From an uncultured Oscillospiraceae bacterium (GTDB taxonomy: Bacteria > Bacillota > Clostridia > Oscillospirales > Acutalibacteraceae), in NCBI GenBank assembly GCA_900541975.1, contig UQLR01000014.1, forward strand, positions 8,413 to 72,412: a DNA stretch of 64,000 nt, read 5' to 3'. Positions 17,464 through 25,719 of the stretch are shown one piece after another. The position numbers and the translations under genes are program-made. How positions within the stretch are numbered: position 1 is the stretch's first letter; each line of letters starts with the position of its first letter. The notes under the pieces were generated by a model. That model was not told the DNA's origin. It did not search any database and worked only from the letters and a program-made list of their open reading frames with translations.

Positions 17464-18569
17464 AAAAACTTGTGATTATTGGTGCCAATGATTTTCAAAA
17501 CCGCCTGATTTTAAAAGCCAGAGCACTGGGGTTTGAAACGCATGTTTTTGCCTGGGAGGATGGAGCGGTCGGCAAAGAGACGGCAGATTTTTTTTATCCG
17601 GTCAGTATTACCGAAAAGGAAGAAATTTTGCGTATCTGTAAAACAATACGTCCGTCCGGTATTACAACCATCGCCTCCGACCTTGCGGTCCCTACGGTAA
17701 ATTATGTCGCGCAGGCGCTTTCCCTCAATGGAAACCCCTATGCCGTTTCCCAAAAATGTACCAACAAATTTGAAATGCGTCGGGCGTTTTTGAACCATGG
17801 AATTCCTACGCCCAGGTTCATCAGATCAGGGGCGTCTATTGACTTTTGCGCGCTTGCGGATTTTCGTTATCCGTTAATTGTAAAGCCAACCGACCGCAGC
17901 GGCAGCAGGGGGATTTACAAAGTGCTTTCGCCTGAAAATTTGCAGGCGGCGGTCGATCTGTCTATACAGAGCGCGTTTGAAAAACAGGTGATAATAGAAG
18001 AGTTTATTGAAGGGCAGGAATACAGCTGCGAATGCATCTCTTATCACGGAGCACATACCTTTCTTGCCTTTACAAAAAAGTTTACAACTGGTGCTCCGCA
18101 TTATATAGAAACAGGCCACAGACAGCCTTCAGACATACCGCAGGCGATACAGGAAAAGGCGAAAGCGGTTGTTTTTAAAGCCCTTGATGCACTTTGTATA
18201 CAAAACGGGGCGAGCCACAGCGAATTTAAGATTGACAAAGCGGGGAATATAGGATTAATTGAAGTCGGGGCGCGTATGGGTGGCGATTGTATCGGGTCAG
18301 ATCTGGTCATCCTTTCCACAGGCTATGATTTTTTAAAAATGGTCATAGATGTTGCCTGCGGCCAGGCGCCAGACTTAAGGCCGGCTGGCAAAAGCGTGAG
18401 CAAGGCGGAAATCCGCTTTCTCTTTTCGGAAGAAGACGTGCGTGCGCTGGAAAAAATAAAAGCAGAAAATCCTGCTTCGATTTACCGGACCAGCGCAATT
18501 GATTTATCTAATCTTGGAAAAATAAAAGACAGCGCAACAAGACTGGGATATTATATTTTAACAAACTAA
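17460..18569 (+). CDS. ATP-grasp ligase, sugar cluster (first copy)
   Basis: The 369-residue protein starts at the ATG overlapping the aminotransferase stop (ATGA), so the two are translationally coupled. The N-terminal Rossmann-like part (MKKLVIIGANDFQNRLILKA) is followed by an ATP-grasp fold with KPTDRSGSRGIYKV, a VIIEEFIEGQEYSCE block and the metal site IEVGARMGGDCIGSDL. ATP-grasp enzymes join a carboxylate to an amine or thiol via an acyl phosphate. Here the natural acceptor is the new 4-amino group of the sugar, so transfer of an amino acid or other carboxylate is proposed. The donor is unknown. Confidence 0.85.
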   Translation: MKKLVIIGANDFQNRLILKARALGFETHVFAWEDGAVGKETADFFYPVSITEKEEILRICKTIRPSGITTIASDLAVPTVNYVAQALSLNGNPYAVSQKCTNKFEMRRAFLNHGIPTPRFIRSGASIDFCALADFRYPLIVKPTDRSGSRGIYKVLSPENLQAAVDLSIQSAFEKQVIIEEFIEGQEYSCECISYHGAHTFLAFTKKFTTGAPHYIETGHRQPSDIPQAIQEKAKAVVFKALDALCIQNGASHSEFKIDKAGNIGLIEVGARMGGDCIGSDLVILSTGYDFLKMVIDVACGQAPDLRPAGKSVSKAEIRFLFSEEDVRALEKIKAENPASIYRTSAIDLSNLGKIKDSATRLGYYILTN

Positions 18570-18593
18570 CAATTTAATGCGGGGGTTGTATTT

Positions 18594-19784
18594 ATGGGAA
18601 AGAAACTTATGATCCTGGGCGCCGGCAGGGGGCAGGTTGGTCTAATCCAAACTGCAAAGAAACTGGGGTATACCACAGTTGTTACAAGCATTCCTGGCAA
18701 TTACCCGGGGTTTGCATATGCCGACGAAATCTGCCATGCAGACATTTCTAACCCGCAGCAGGTGTCGCAGGCGGCAATGCGGCTTGGCGTTTCGGGCATA
18801 GCAACCGCCTGCCTTGACACAGGTGTTCCGGCGCTTGGCTACGCGTGCGAACAAAACCGTTTGAACGGCTTATCTGAACGGTCCGCCAAATTGTGCGGAG
18901 ATAAACTGCTGATGAAAACTGCGTTTATGGAAAAAGGCGTTAATACGGCGCGGTTTAAAAAGGTGTCGTCTTTAGAAGACATGGAACGTGTTTTAGAAGT
19001 ATTGCACCTGCCCCTGATTATTAAAGCTGTGGATCTGCAGGGCAGCAGAGGGATTTTTATAGCAAGGACCAGGGAGGAACTCCTTGACGGCTATGAGAAG
19101 GCTATGCATGAGACAAAAAAGGATTTTTGTATTATTGAAGAGTTTATAGAAGGGTATGAGTTTGGCGCGCAGGCGTTTGTTGTAGACCACAAAGTTCTGT
19201 TTATTTTGCCGTGCGGCGACGAAACGTATATGGCAGGCACCGCCATTCCTGTGGGGCACTATGCGCCTTTACAGTTGGAAGAAGACGTTTTGCAGCAGGT
19301 GTATGAGCAAGTTTCCCTGGCCATAAGCGCAGTTGAGTTAAACAATTGCGCTGTGAATATTGATATGATCTTAAAAGACAAAAAGGTATATATGATTGAG
19401 CTTACCGGCAGAATCGGCGCCAATTGTTTGCCGGAACTTACGTCTATTTATTATGGCGTTGATATTTATAGAATGATTATTGATACGGCGCTGGGGAAGA
19501 ACCCCGAAGCATATTTTCATGCAGCAAAAAAGAAACCTACCCCCTGTTATGCCAAAATGTTGTTATCTGAAAAAAGCGGGACTATTCAAAAAATTATCAA
19601 TCAGAACGGCGATCACAGCGATATTGTCGAAACCACTTTTTTTGTACACGAAGGCGACACGATTAACCGTTTTTCAAATTCGCGCGATTGCCTGGGGCAG
19701 GTCATCGTAAAGGGGAACACGTTAGAGGAATGCGAAAAATTGATAACAAAGGTTGTTTCAAATATTCAATTTGTGTTGGAGTAG
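18594..19784 (+). CDS. ATP-grasp ligase, sugar cluster (second copy)
   Basis: The 396 residues have the same architecture as the preceding gene and are clearly paralogous: N-terminal MGKKLMILGAGRGQVGLIQ, ATP-binding KAVDLQGSRGIFIA, IIEEFIEGYEFGAQAF and metal site IELTGRIGANCLPELT. Two ligases in one amino-sugar operon suggest two successive acylations, for example a dipeptide-like side chain, or two alternative donors. The RBS is weak, so translation may be partly coupled. An alternative role in amino-acid ligation independent of the sugar cannot be ruled out. Confidence 0.85.
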   Translation: MGKKLMILGAGRGQVGLIQTAKKLGYTTVVTSIPGNYPGFAYADEICHADISNPQQVSQAAMRLGVSGIATACLDTGVPALGYACEQNRLNGLSERSAKLCGDKLLMKTAFMEKGVNTARFKKVSSLEDMERVLEVLHLPLIIKAVDLQGSRGIFIARTREELLDGYEKAMHETKKDFCIIEEFIEGYEFGAQAFVVDHKVLFILPCGDETYMAGTAIPVGHYAPLQLEEDVLQQVYEQVSLAISAVELNNCAVNIDMILKDKKVYMIELTGRIGANCLPELTSIYYGVDIYRMIIDTALGKNPEAYFHAAKKKPTPCYAKMLLSEKSGTIQKIINQNGDHSDIVETTFFVHEGDTINRFSNSRDCLGQVIVKGNTLEECEKLITKVVSNIQFVLE

Positions 19785-19787
19785 TCA

Positions 19788-20525
19788 ATGGATACAAAAA
19801 AAGTTTTTATTCACGATACGTCTGTAGTTTTAGATACCTGCTGCGAAGATGACGCAAAAATATATCAAAACTGCAATGTACAGCGCTGCCGTCTGGGTGT
19901 GCATACCAGCATTGGCGATTTTTCCAGAATTGCAGATTCCAGCTTTTCTGAGCATGTCGCAATTCAAAGAAACGCAATGATTTATTCTTCCTGTATCGGA
20001 AGGTACACCTATACAGGAAGAAATTTTACAGCCTGGCACTGTACAGTGGGCGGCTTTTGCTCTGTTTCCTGGAATGTGAGCATCGGGGGCGCCAATCATG
20101 ACTATACAAAAACGACAACGCACGCTTTTCTTTATTCGCCCGATTTTGGGATGCTCCCGGAAGGCCATGCGCCCGGCTATAATCGGTTTAAGGAAAAGTG
20201 TGTGATTGGAAACGACGTTTGGATTGCGGCCAATGCATGTATATGTAGGGGCGTTACGGTGGGAGACGGTGCGGTCGTTGCCGCCGGCGCAGTGGTTACG
20301 AAAGACGTCGATCCGTATACCATTGTTGCCGGAGTTCCTGCAAAGCCTGTCAGAAAAAGATTTTCAGAGGATATTATTGCTGTTTTACAAAAAAGCAAAT
20401 GGTGGAATTACCCGGAGAAGGTCATAAAAGAACATTTTGATTTATTTAACTGTACGCCTGATATTTACACTGCAAAAAAAATACTGCAGCTTCGTGAAAA
20501 ATTTGATCCGGAGATGATACGATGA
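19788..20525 (+). CDS. Hexapeptide-repeat acyltransferase (CatB/XAT-like)
   Basis: The 245 residues form a left-handed beta-helix acetyltransferase. Hexapeptide repeats run through the middle ([40 protein letters not shown]). The catalytic His is probably in GGANHDY, and the C-terminal repeats [15 protein letters not shown] and [27 protein letters not shown] are classical. It would acetylate a sugar hydroxyl or amine. GGAG at the end of the previous gene acts as RBS, and its own stop overlaps the next start by ATGA. Confidence 0.9.
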   Translation: MDTKKVFIHDTSVVLDTCCEDDAKIYQNCNVQRCRLGVHTSIGDFSRIADSSFSEHVAIQRNAMIYSSCIGRYTYTGRNFTAWHCTVGGFCSVSWNVSIGGANHDYTKTTTHAFLYSPDFGMLPEGHAPGYNRFKEKCVIGNDVWIAANACICRGVTVGDGAVVAAGAVVTKDVDPYTIVAGVPAKPVRKRFSEDIIAVLQKSKWWNYPEKVIKEHFDLFNCTPDIYTAKKILQLREKFDPEMIR

Positions 20526-21475
20526 TAATTTCCATAGCCATACCCTGTTACAATTCGTCCAAAACGCTCAGGCAGGTTGTCAATGAGATAAAGTCGGTTA
20601 TTCAGACAAGGGAAAATACCGACTATCAGATTATTCTTGTCAACGACACCTCCCCGGATAATACGTTTGAAGTTATTACACAATTGTGCAGCGAAGACAA
20701 CAAAATTATTGGCGTGGATTTGTCCAAAAACTATGGACAGGCGTCTGCACAAATGGCTGCAATTGGGTATATAAAAGGGGATGTGGCTGTTTTTATGGAT
20801 GATGATGGACAGCATCCTCCCGCAGAGCTATTTAAGCTGGTGGATAAAATTTCAGACGGCTTTGATGTGGTCTATGCACAGTTTTCTTCCAAAAAGCATT
20901 CTTTGTTTAAAAGAGCGACCAGCCGCATTAATTCCAAAATATTGGAATTTACAAACAGAAAGCCAAAGGGCATACAGCTGTCAAGCTATTTTGCCTTAAG
21001 CAAATTTGCCGTACAGGCGCTTAAAAATTACAAAAGCCCTTTTCCGTCGTTGGGCGGATATTTACTGCAGGTCACAGGAAGAATCGCAAATGTGCAAGTG
21101 GAGCACAGGGCAAGAATCTGCGGACGCAGCAATTACAGCTTTAAAAAATTGCTTAAACTTTGGCTGCAGGGCTTTACCAATTTTTCCATTGCCCCTTTGC
21201 GCTTTGCGTCTATCGTGGGGTCGTTGTGCGCTGCGGTGGGTATCATTGCCGGAATTGTTCTGGTGGTAAGAAAGTTGATTTTCCCGAATATCGCAGTCGG
21301 GTATACCTCAATTGTTTCCGTCCTTCTGTTTATTGGCGGGCTTATCATGCTTATGCTGGGCATACTTGGGGAATATCTGGGAAGAATTTACATATTGTTG
21401 AGCAATATGCCGCAGTATGAAGTTAGAAATGCATTAAATTATACAGAAATGAATGAGGATATTGATGAATCATAA
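20522..21475 (+). CDS. GT2 polyprenyl-phosphate glycosyltransferase (GtrB/ArnC type)
   Basis: The enzyme would move the sugar from its nucleotide to undecaprenyl phosphate on the inner face of the membrane. The 317 residues have a GT2 domain ([35 protein letters not shown] with the DxD-like metal site) and two C-terminal TM helices (about 230-255 and 262-290), the standard GtrB/ArnC layout. The motif [10 protein letters not shown] is in the expected place. It overlaps both neighbours and directly precedes two small membrane proteins of flippase type. Confidence 0.9.
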   Translation: MIISIAIPCYNSSKTLRQVVNEIKSVIQTRENTDYQIILVNDTSPDNTFEVITQLCSEDNKIIGVDLSKNYGQASAQMAAIGYIKGDVAVFMDDDGQHPPAELFKLVDKISDGFDVVYAQFSSKKHSLFKRATSRINSKILEFTNRKPKGIQLSSYFALSKFAVQALKNYKSPFPSLGGYLLQVTGRIANVQVEHRARICGRSNYSFKKLLKLWLQGFTNFSIAPLRFASIVGSLCAAVGIIAGIVLVVRKLIFPNIAVGYTSIVSVLLFIGGLIMLMLGILGEYLGRIYILLSNMPQYEVRNALNYTEMNEDIDES

Positions 21476-21815
21476 GCCAAAAGTAAAAGATTACATATTT
21501 TTACATGTTATTCTGCTTCAAATTTCCTTGTGTGGACTCTTGTCGAAATTTGCCGCGTCCTACGATTTTTTATCGTTTGAATTTTGTCTGTTTTACGGCC
21601 TGATGATTATAAACCTGGGAATTTATGCAATTCTTTGGCAGCAGGTTTTAAAGCGGATTTCTCTGACGACGGCCTTTTGTAACAAAGCGGTTACGATTAT
21701 ATGGGGAATGTTATGGGGCTTTTTTATTTTTCATGAGCAAATTACTGTCAATATGCTCATTGGCGCCGTCATTGTACTGGTCGGCGTATGTTTGGTGGTG
21801 ACGGCCAATGAATGA
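21465..21815 (+). CDS. Small EamA/SMR-like membrane protein, ArnE-like flippase subunit
   Basis: The 116 residues contain four predicted TM helices (about 10-28, 35-55, 65-85, 92-113), the size and layout of ArnE or SMR proteins. ArnE/ArnF form a heterodimer that flips undecaprenyl-phosphate aminoarabinose in Gram-negatives. The ATG at 21465 follows GAGGA by 6 bp and is preferred over 21453. It overlaps the glycosyltransferase in front and the second subunit behind. The flippase role is inferred from context. Confidence 0.75.
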   Translation: MNHKPKVKDYIFLHVILLQISLCGLLSKFAASYDFLSFEFCLFYGLMIINLGIYAILWQQVLKRISLTTAFCNKAVTIIWGMLWGFFIFHEQITVNMLIGAVIVLVGVCLVVTANE

Positions 21816-22152
21816 TTTATTGCTATATACGCTTTTGTACCTTTTGGGCGTATTTGTTTCGTCTGTTTCACAGATTATCCTTAAAAAAAGCGCAGGAATC
21901 CATTATAGAAATAAAATTCGGGAATATTTCAATTTGCGCGTGATCCTCGCGTATACAATTTTTTTTCTGGCAACCCTGTGTACCGTTTTTGCATATAAAT
22001 ATGTACCGCTGTCCATGGGGCCAATTTTAGGTGCAACAGAATATGTTTTTGTTGCCCTTTTAAGCTTTTTCCTTTTAAAAGAAAAGATTGGCAATAAAAA
22101 GTTGGCAGGTCTTCTTGTGATTATTGCGGGGGTCATTATATTTTCCCTTTAA
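21808..22152 (+). CDS. Small EamA/SMR-like membrane protein, ArnF-like flippase subunit
   Basis: The 114 residues have four predicted TM helices and a C-terminal block SMGPILGATEYVFVALLSFF typical of EamA half-proteins. It overlaps the previous gene by 8 bp, so the two are probably made in equal amounts and work as a heterodimer like ArnE/ArnF. The expected substrate is the undecaprenyl-linked amino sugar made by the upstream enzymes. A polyamine or drug-resistance SMR role is the alternative, but it does not fit the context. Confidence 0.75.
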   Translation: MNDLLLYTLLYLLGVFVSSVSQIILKKSAGIHYRNKIREYFNLRVILAYTIFFLATLCTVFAYKYVPLSMGPILGATEYVFVALLSFFLLKEKIGNKKLAGLLVIIAGVIIFSL

Positions 22153-22219
22153 GGACTACGGAATAAAGCAGAATAATGCTGTAAGACGCAGGGCCGTTTA
22201 AAAAAGACGAAAGAGAGTT

Positions 22220-22236
22220 TTGACAATGCTTGTCAA
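22220..22236 (+). promoter_or_regulatory. Dyad upstream of rmlA
   Basis: TTGACAA-TGC-TTGTCAA is a perfect 7-3-7 inverted repeat ending just before the rmlA RBS. It may be an operator or a small RNA hairpin. There is no -10 box at the expected distance for a promoter. Confidence 0.35.
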
Positions 22237-22250
22237 AGGGGAGGGGAACC

Positions 22251-23126
22251 ATGAAAGGAATTATTCTTGCCGGCGGCAAAGGTACGCGTTTGTACCCAAT
22301 GACACAGGTGGTGTCCAAACAACTTTTACCAATTTATGATAAACCAATGGTTTATTACCCGCTATCTGTTTTGCTTTTGGCAGACATACGGGAGGTGCTG
22401 GTGATTTCGTCCCCGGACGATCTTCCGCTTTATGAAAAACTGTTGGGGGATGGCCGACGCTTTGGCATATCGCTTTCCTATAAAGCGCAGGAAAAACCAC
22501 AGGGGTTGGCACAGGCGTTTATCATCGGAGAGGATTTTATTAACGGAGACAGCGTATGCCTGATTCTGGGCGACAATATTTTTTATGGACAGGACTTCAC
22601 GCGGGTGCTCAATGCGGCGAAAAAAAGAAAAGAAGGCGCTACCATTTTTGGGTACCCGGTTAAAAATCCGTCTGCTTTTGGCGTTGTAGAGTTCGATCAA
22701 AACCAGCATGTTGTTTCTATTGAGGAAAAGCCGGAAAAGCCAAAATCCAGTTACGCGGTACCCGGTCTGTATTTTTACGATAACAGCGTTGTACATATAG
22801 CAAAAGACATACGTCCCTCCGCACGCGGAGAGCTGGAAATTACTTCTGTAAACGAGCGTTACCTTGCAATGGGACGGCTGCATGTTTCACTGCTTGGGCG
22901 CGGAATGGCGTGGTTGGATACAGGCACGCCCGAGGGCATGCTCAAGGCGGCGGAATACGTGGAAGCGGTTCAGTCCCGTCAGGGGTTTTACATATCCTGC
23001 CCGGAAGAGATCGCGTGGCGGCGTGGTTTTATCAATACAAAGCAGCTCGAAGAAATTGGCCGGCAGCTGCAAATGACTGATTATGGCCGGTATCTTCTTT
23101 CTCTTGCGGAGGAGGCGGTAAAATGA
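22251..23126 (+). CDS. rfbA: Glucose-1-phosphate thymidylyltransferase
   Basis: RmlA makes dTDP-glucose from glucose-1-phosphate and dTTP. The 291-residue protein has the signature [40 protein letters not shown] and [16 protein letters not shown]. The ATG at 22251 follows GGGAGGGG; an upstream in-frame TTG at 22230 lies inside the dyad and is less likely. It overlaps rmlB by 4 bp. No rmlC or rmlD follows, so the pathway is not for rhamnose within this cluster. Confidence 0.97.
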   Translation: MKGIILAGGKGTRLYPMTQVVSKQLLPIYDKPMVYYPLSVLLLADIREVLVISSPDDLPLYEKLLGDGRRFGISLSYKAQEKPQGLAQAFIIGEDFINGDSVCLILGDNIFYGQDFTRVLNAAKKRKEGATIFGYPVKNPSAFGVVEFDQNQHVVSIEEKPEKPKSSYAVPGLYFYDNSVVHIAKDIRPSARGELEITSVNERYLAMGRLHVSLLGRGMAWLDTGTPEGMLKAAEYVEAVQSRQGFYISCPEEIAWRRGFINTKQLEEIGRQLQMTDYGRYLLSLAEEAVK

Positions 23127-24142
23127 AAATTCTAGTAACAGGCGGCGCCGGTTTTATCGGCAGCAATTTTATTTATTATATGCTGCAGGCGCATCCGGAT
23201 GATCAAATTGTCTGCCTCGACAGCCTGACCTATGCAGGAAATATGCAAACGCTCAGGGGCGCACTGCAAAATAAAAACTTTCGCTTTGTCAGGGGCGATA
23301 TAACAAACCGCAGGGACGTTTTTGACTTGTTTGCACAGGAGCAGTTTGACGTGGTGGTCAATTTTGCGGCGGAAAGCCATGTGGACCGTTCTATACTGGA
23401 CCCCGGTGTGTTTCTTAAAACCAATGTTTTGGGTACACAGGTACTGCTAGACGCTTCCAGGGCTTACGGCGTTTCCCGCTATCATCAGATTTCTACAGAC
23501 GAGGTATACGGCGATTTACCGCTGAACAGGCCAGACCTCTTTTTTACAGAGGAAACACCGCTGCATACCTCAAGCCCATATTCGGCAAGTAAAGCTTCGG
23601 CAGATCTGCTTGTGCTGGCATATTACAGAACCTATGGGCTTCCCGTGACAATTTCGCGCTGTTCTAACAATTACGGACCGTACCATTTTCCGGAAAAGCT
23701 GATTCCGCTTATGATAATCAATGCGCTGCACAACAAGCCCTTGCCTGTATATGGCAAAGGAGAAAATGTACGGGACTGGCTGTATGTAGAGGATCACTGC
23801 AGCGCGGTGGATTTGATTGTGCGCAGGGGAAAAGCCGGAGAAGTGTATAACATAGGTGGACATAACGAAAGAAAAAATATTGACGTTGTCAAGCAGATTC
23901 TGCATATTCTGGGGAAGGATACCTCCCTGATTACGTTTGTAAAGGACAGGGCGGGGCATGACAGGCGCTATGCAATTGATCCGGCAAAGATTCATAAAGA
24001 ATTGGGATGGCTGCCCAAAACAAACTTTAACGACGGCCTTGAAAAAACGATACAGTGGTATCTGGAGCATAAGGACTGGTGGGAGGAAATTATCAGCGGC
24101 GACTACCAAAGCTATTATGAAAAAATGTATGAAAAAAAATAA
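23123..24142 (+). CDS. rfbB: dTDP-glucose 4,6-dehydratase
   Basis: RmlB converts dTDP-glucose to dTDP-4-keto-6-deoxyglucose, the substrate of the aminotransferase at the head of this operon. It is a 339-residue SDR protein: NAD-binding [10 protein letters not shown], the STDEVYGDL block, and the catalytic [11 protein letters not shown] tyrosine-lysine pair. The Asp-Glu of the dehydratase active site (STDEVYG) is present. It starts inside the rmlA stop codon, so it is translationally coupled. It is the last gene of the operon; no clear terminator stem follows. Confidence 0.97.
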   Translation: MKILVTGGAGFIGSNFIYYMLQAHPDDQIVCLDSLTYAGNMQTLRGALQNKNFRFVRGDITNRRDVFDLFAQEQFDVVVNFAAESHVDRSILDPGVFLKTNVLGTQVLLDASRAYGVSRYHQISTDEVYGDLPLNRPDLFFTEETPLHTSSPYSASKASADLLVLAYYRTYGLPVTISRCSNNYGPYHFPEKLIPLMIINALHNKPLPVYGKGENVRDWLYVEDHCSAVDLIVRRGKAGEVYNIGGHNERKNIDVVKQILHILGKDTSLITFVKDRAGHDRRYAIDPAKIHKELGWLPKTNFNDGLEKTIQWYLEHKDWWEEIISGDYQSYYEKMYEKK

Positions 24143-24172
24143 ATCTTTTCAGGCGATTCTTTTTTACGTATA

Positions 24173-24202
24173 TTGACAATATATATTTTAGTATGATAAA
24201 CT
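24173..24202 (+). promoter_or_regulatory. Promoter of the DUF4190 gene
   Basis: A perfect TTGACA (24173-24178) is followed after 16-18 bp by GATAAA/TAAACT. The gene start is 60 bp further. Confidence 0.55.
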
Positions 24203-24261
24203 GTATATAACAGCGTGAGGGGTACTCATTTTGTTATTTTACTTTTGAGGAGGCATTAAAA

Positions 24262-24693
24262 ATGGATAACAACAATAACAACATCCCCCAGCAGGATCCC
24301 ATGAACAATCAGCCGCAGGAGCAGCCGGTCTACCAGCAGCCGCCAATGAATACGCAACCCCCGATGGGCCCTGTTAAGGACCCCAACAAGGGCAAAGCGA
24401 TTGCTTCACTTGTTTTGGGTATTGTCAGTATTGCAATCTCATGGTTTATTAGCGTTGGCGCAATTGTAACGCTGGCTCTTGGTATTGTGGGAATTGTTCT
24501 TGCAAACAATTACAAAAAGAGCATGAATGAATATTCCACAAGCGGCAGCTTGGCGACAGCCGGTATGGTTCTTTCCATTATTGGCGTAGCATGCTCCGGT
24601 ATCGCACTTGTGTGCTCTATTTGTGTAATTTGCAGTGTTGCAGGCATTGCGGGGTCTGGACTTTCCTATTCTTCTTTTTCTTCTTTATACTAA
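24262..24693 (+). CDS. DUF4190 domain membrane protein
   Basis: The 143 residues have an Asn/Gln/Pro-rich cytoplasmic N-terminus (1-40) and two TM regions (about 46-75 and 92-125) with small-residue repeats, the DUF4190 pattern (KGKAIASLVLGIVSI, TAGMVLSIIGV). The function is unknown in the family. It has a good RBS (GAGGAGG) and its own promoter and terminator, so it is monocistronic. Confidence 0.85.
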   Translation: MDNNNNNIPQQDPMNNQPQEQPVYQQPPMNTQPPMGPVKDPNKGKAIASLVLGIVSIAISWFISVGAIVTLALGIVGIVLANNYKKSMNEYSTSGSLATAGMVLSIIGVACSGIALVCSICVICSVAGIAGSGLSYSSFSSLY

Positions 24694-24716
24694 TTTTTTA
24701 CAATTGGAAAACGCGG

Positions 24717-24757
24717 GGCAGTGTGTTCTGTATTGCAGAACACCTGCCTTGTTTTTT
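24717..24757 (+). terminator. Strong terminator before lgt
   Basis: GGCAG-T-GTGTTCTG pairs with CAGAACAC-CTGCC, with one bulged T and a 5-nt loop, followed by TTGTTTTTT. It stands just in front of the lgt RBS and could also attenuate lgt expression. Confidence 0.85.
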
Positions 24758-24771
24758 AAATGGAGGTTTTC

Positions 24772-25596
24772 ATGTTTCCCCTGATTCATCTTTTTGGAAG
24801 AGAAATATCTACCTACGGTATTATGGTGGGATTGGGAATTCTTGCATGTTATCTGGCCGTTGTTCGGCCTGGGCTTAAGCGTTGTAAGGATTTAAAAGGT
24901 ACAACGGTTGTTACGCTTAGCCTGTGGGCTGCGTTGGGGCTTTTTCTTGGCGCGCATCTGCTTTATGGCCTTACCCATGCCTGGAAAATTGGTTATGCGT
25001 TTACACATTTGGACAAGGTCTTTCAAAGCTGGGATTCCTTTGCGGCTTATGGTGCGGATATTTTTGGAGGTATGGTTTTTTACGGAGGACTAATCGGGGC
25101 GGTGATTGCCGCAGCCATTTATTTAAAGGCTTCCAGACAGGATATGGCTGGTTATGCAGACCTGTTAAGCCCGGCAATCCCTCTATTTCACGCCTTTGGC
25201 AGAATCGGCTGTTTTTTGGGCGGATGCTGCTATGGTGTGGAATCGCCGTTTGGGTTTGTTTATACAAATTCACTGGTGCCAGAGGCAAACGGCGTTTCCC
25301 GTTTTCCTGTCCAGTTGGTGGAAGCGGCCGCAAATTTTTTGCTGGCAATTTGTATGCTTTGGCTTTTTCATAAGAAAAAGCCTGGAAAAGGGCGGCTGAT
25401 TTTGGTTTATGGGCTTTCTTACCCGGTTATACGTTTTATTCTGGAATTCTGGCGCGGCGACCAGATTCGTGGGATTTTTTTCGGGCTTTCCACATCGCAG
25501 TGGATCAGCATTGCTGTGTTTGCAGTATCGGCAGCCGTTGTTGTGTGTGATTTCGCCCGAAGCAGAAAAAATCGGCGAAGTTCCGCAGCAGTATAG
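24772..25596 (+). CDS. lgt: Prolipoprotein diacylglyceryl transferase
   Basis: Lgt moves a diacylglyceryl group from phosphatidylglycerol to the lipobox cysteine of prelipoproteins at the membrane. The 274 residues have seven predicted TM segments and the Lgt signature region HAFGRIGCFLGGCCYG, the clostridial form with extra cysteines, plus FPVQLVEA and the C-terminal EFWRGD block. The start at 24772 has GGAGG 5 bp before it; the in-frame ATG at 24760 overlaps that RBS. Lipoproteins in this window (52.2 and 60.7 kb) would be substrates. Confidence 0.93.
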   Translation: MFPLIHLFGREISTYGIMVGLGILACYLAVVRPGLKRCKDLKGTTVVTLSLWAALGLFLGAHLLYGLTHAWKIGYAFTHLDKVFQSWDSFAAYGADIFGGMVFYGGLIGAVIAAAIYLKASRQDMAGYADLLSPAIPLFHAFGRIGCFLGGCCYGVESPFGFVYTNSLVPEANGVSRFPVQLVEAAANFLLAICMLWLFHKKKPGKGRLILVYGLSYPVIRFILEFWRGDQIRGIFFGLSTSQWISIAVFAVSAAVVVCDFARSRKNRRSSAAV

Positions 25597-25638
25597 AAGG
25601 CAGTAGATTGTTTTACGCTTGCCATGCGCACAAATAAA

Positions 25639-25676
25639 AGAAACCCGCAATACAACTTGTTGTATTGCGGGTTTCT
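25639..25676. terminator. Bidirectional terminator between lgt and the lectin-protease
   Basis: The 17-bp perfect arms 25639-25655 and 25660-25676 have a 4-nt loop, with AAA on one side and TTAAA on the other. It serves two converging genes. Confidence 0.88.
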
Positions 25677-25719
25677 TAAATGGCGCTTTTTAATTTATGC
25701 CGCTTATCCGAGCGTGTAA

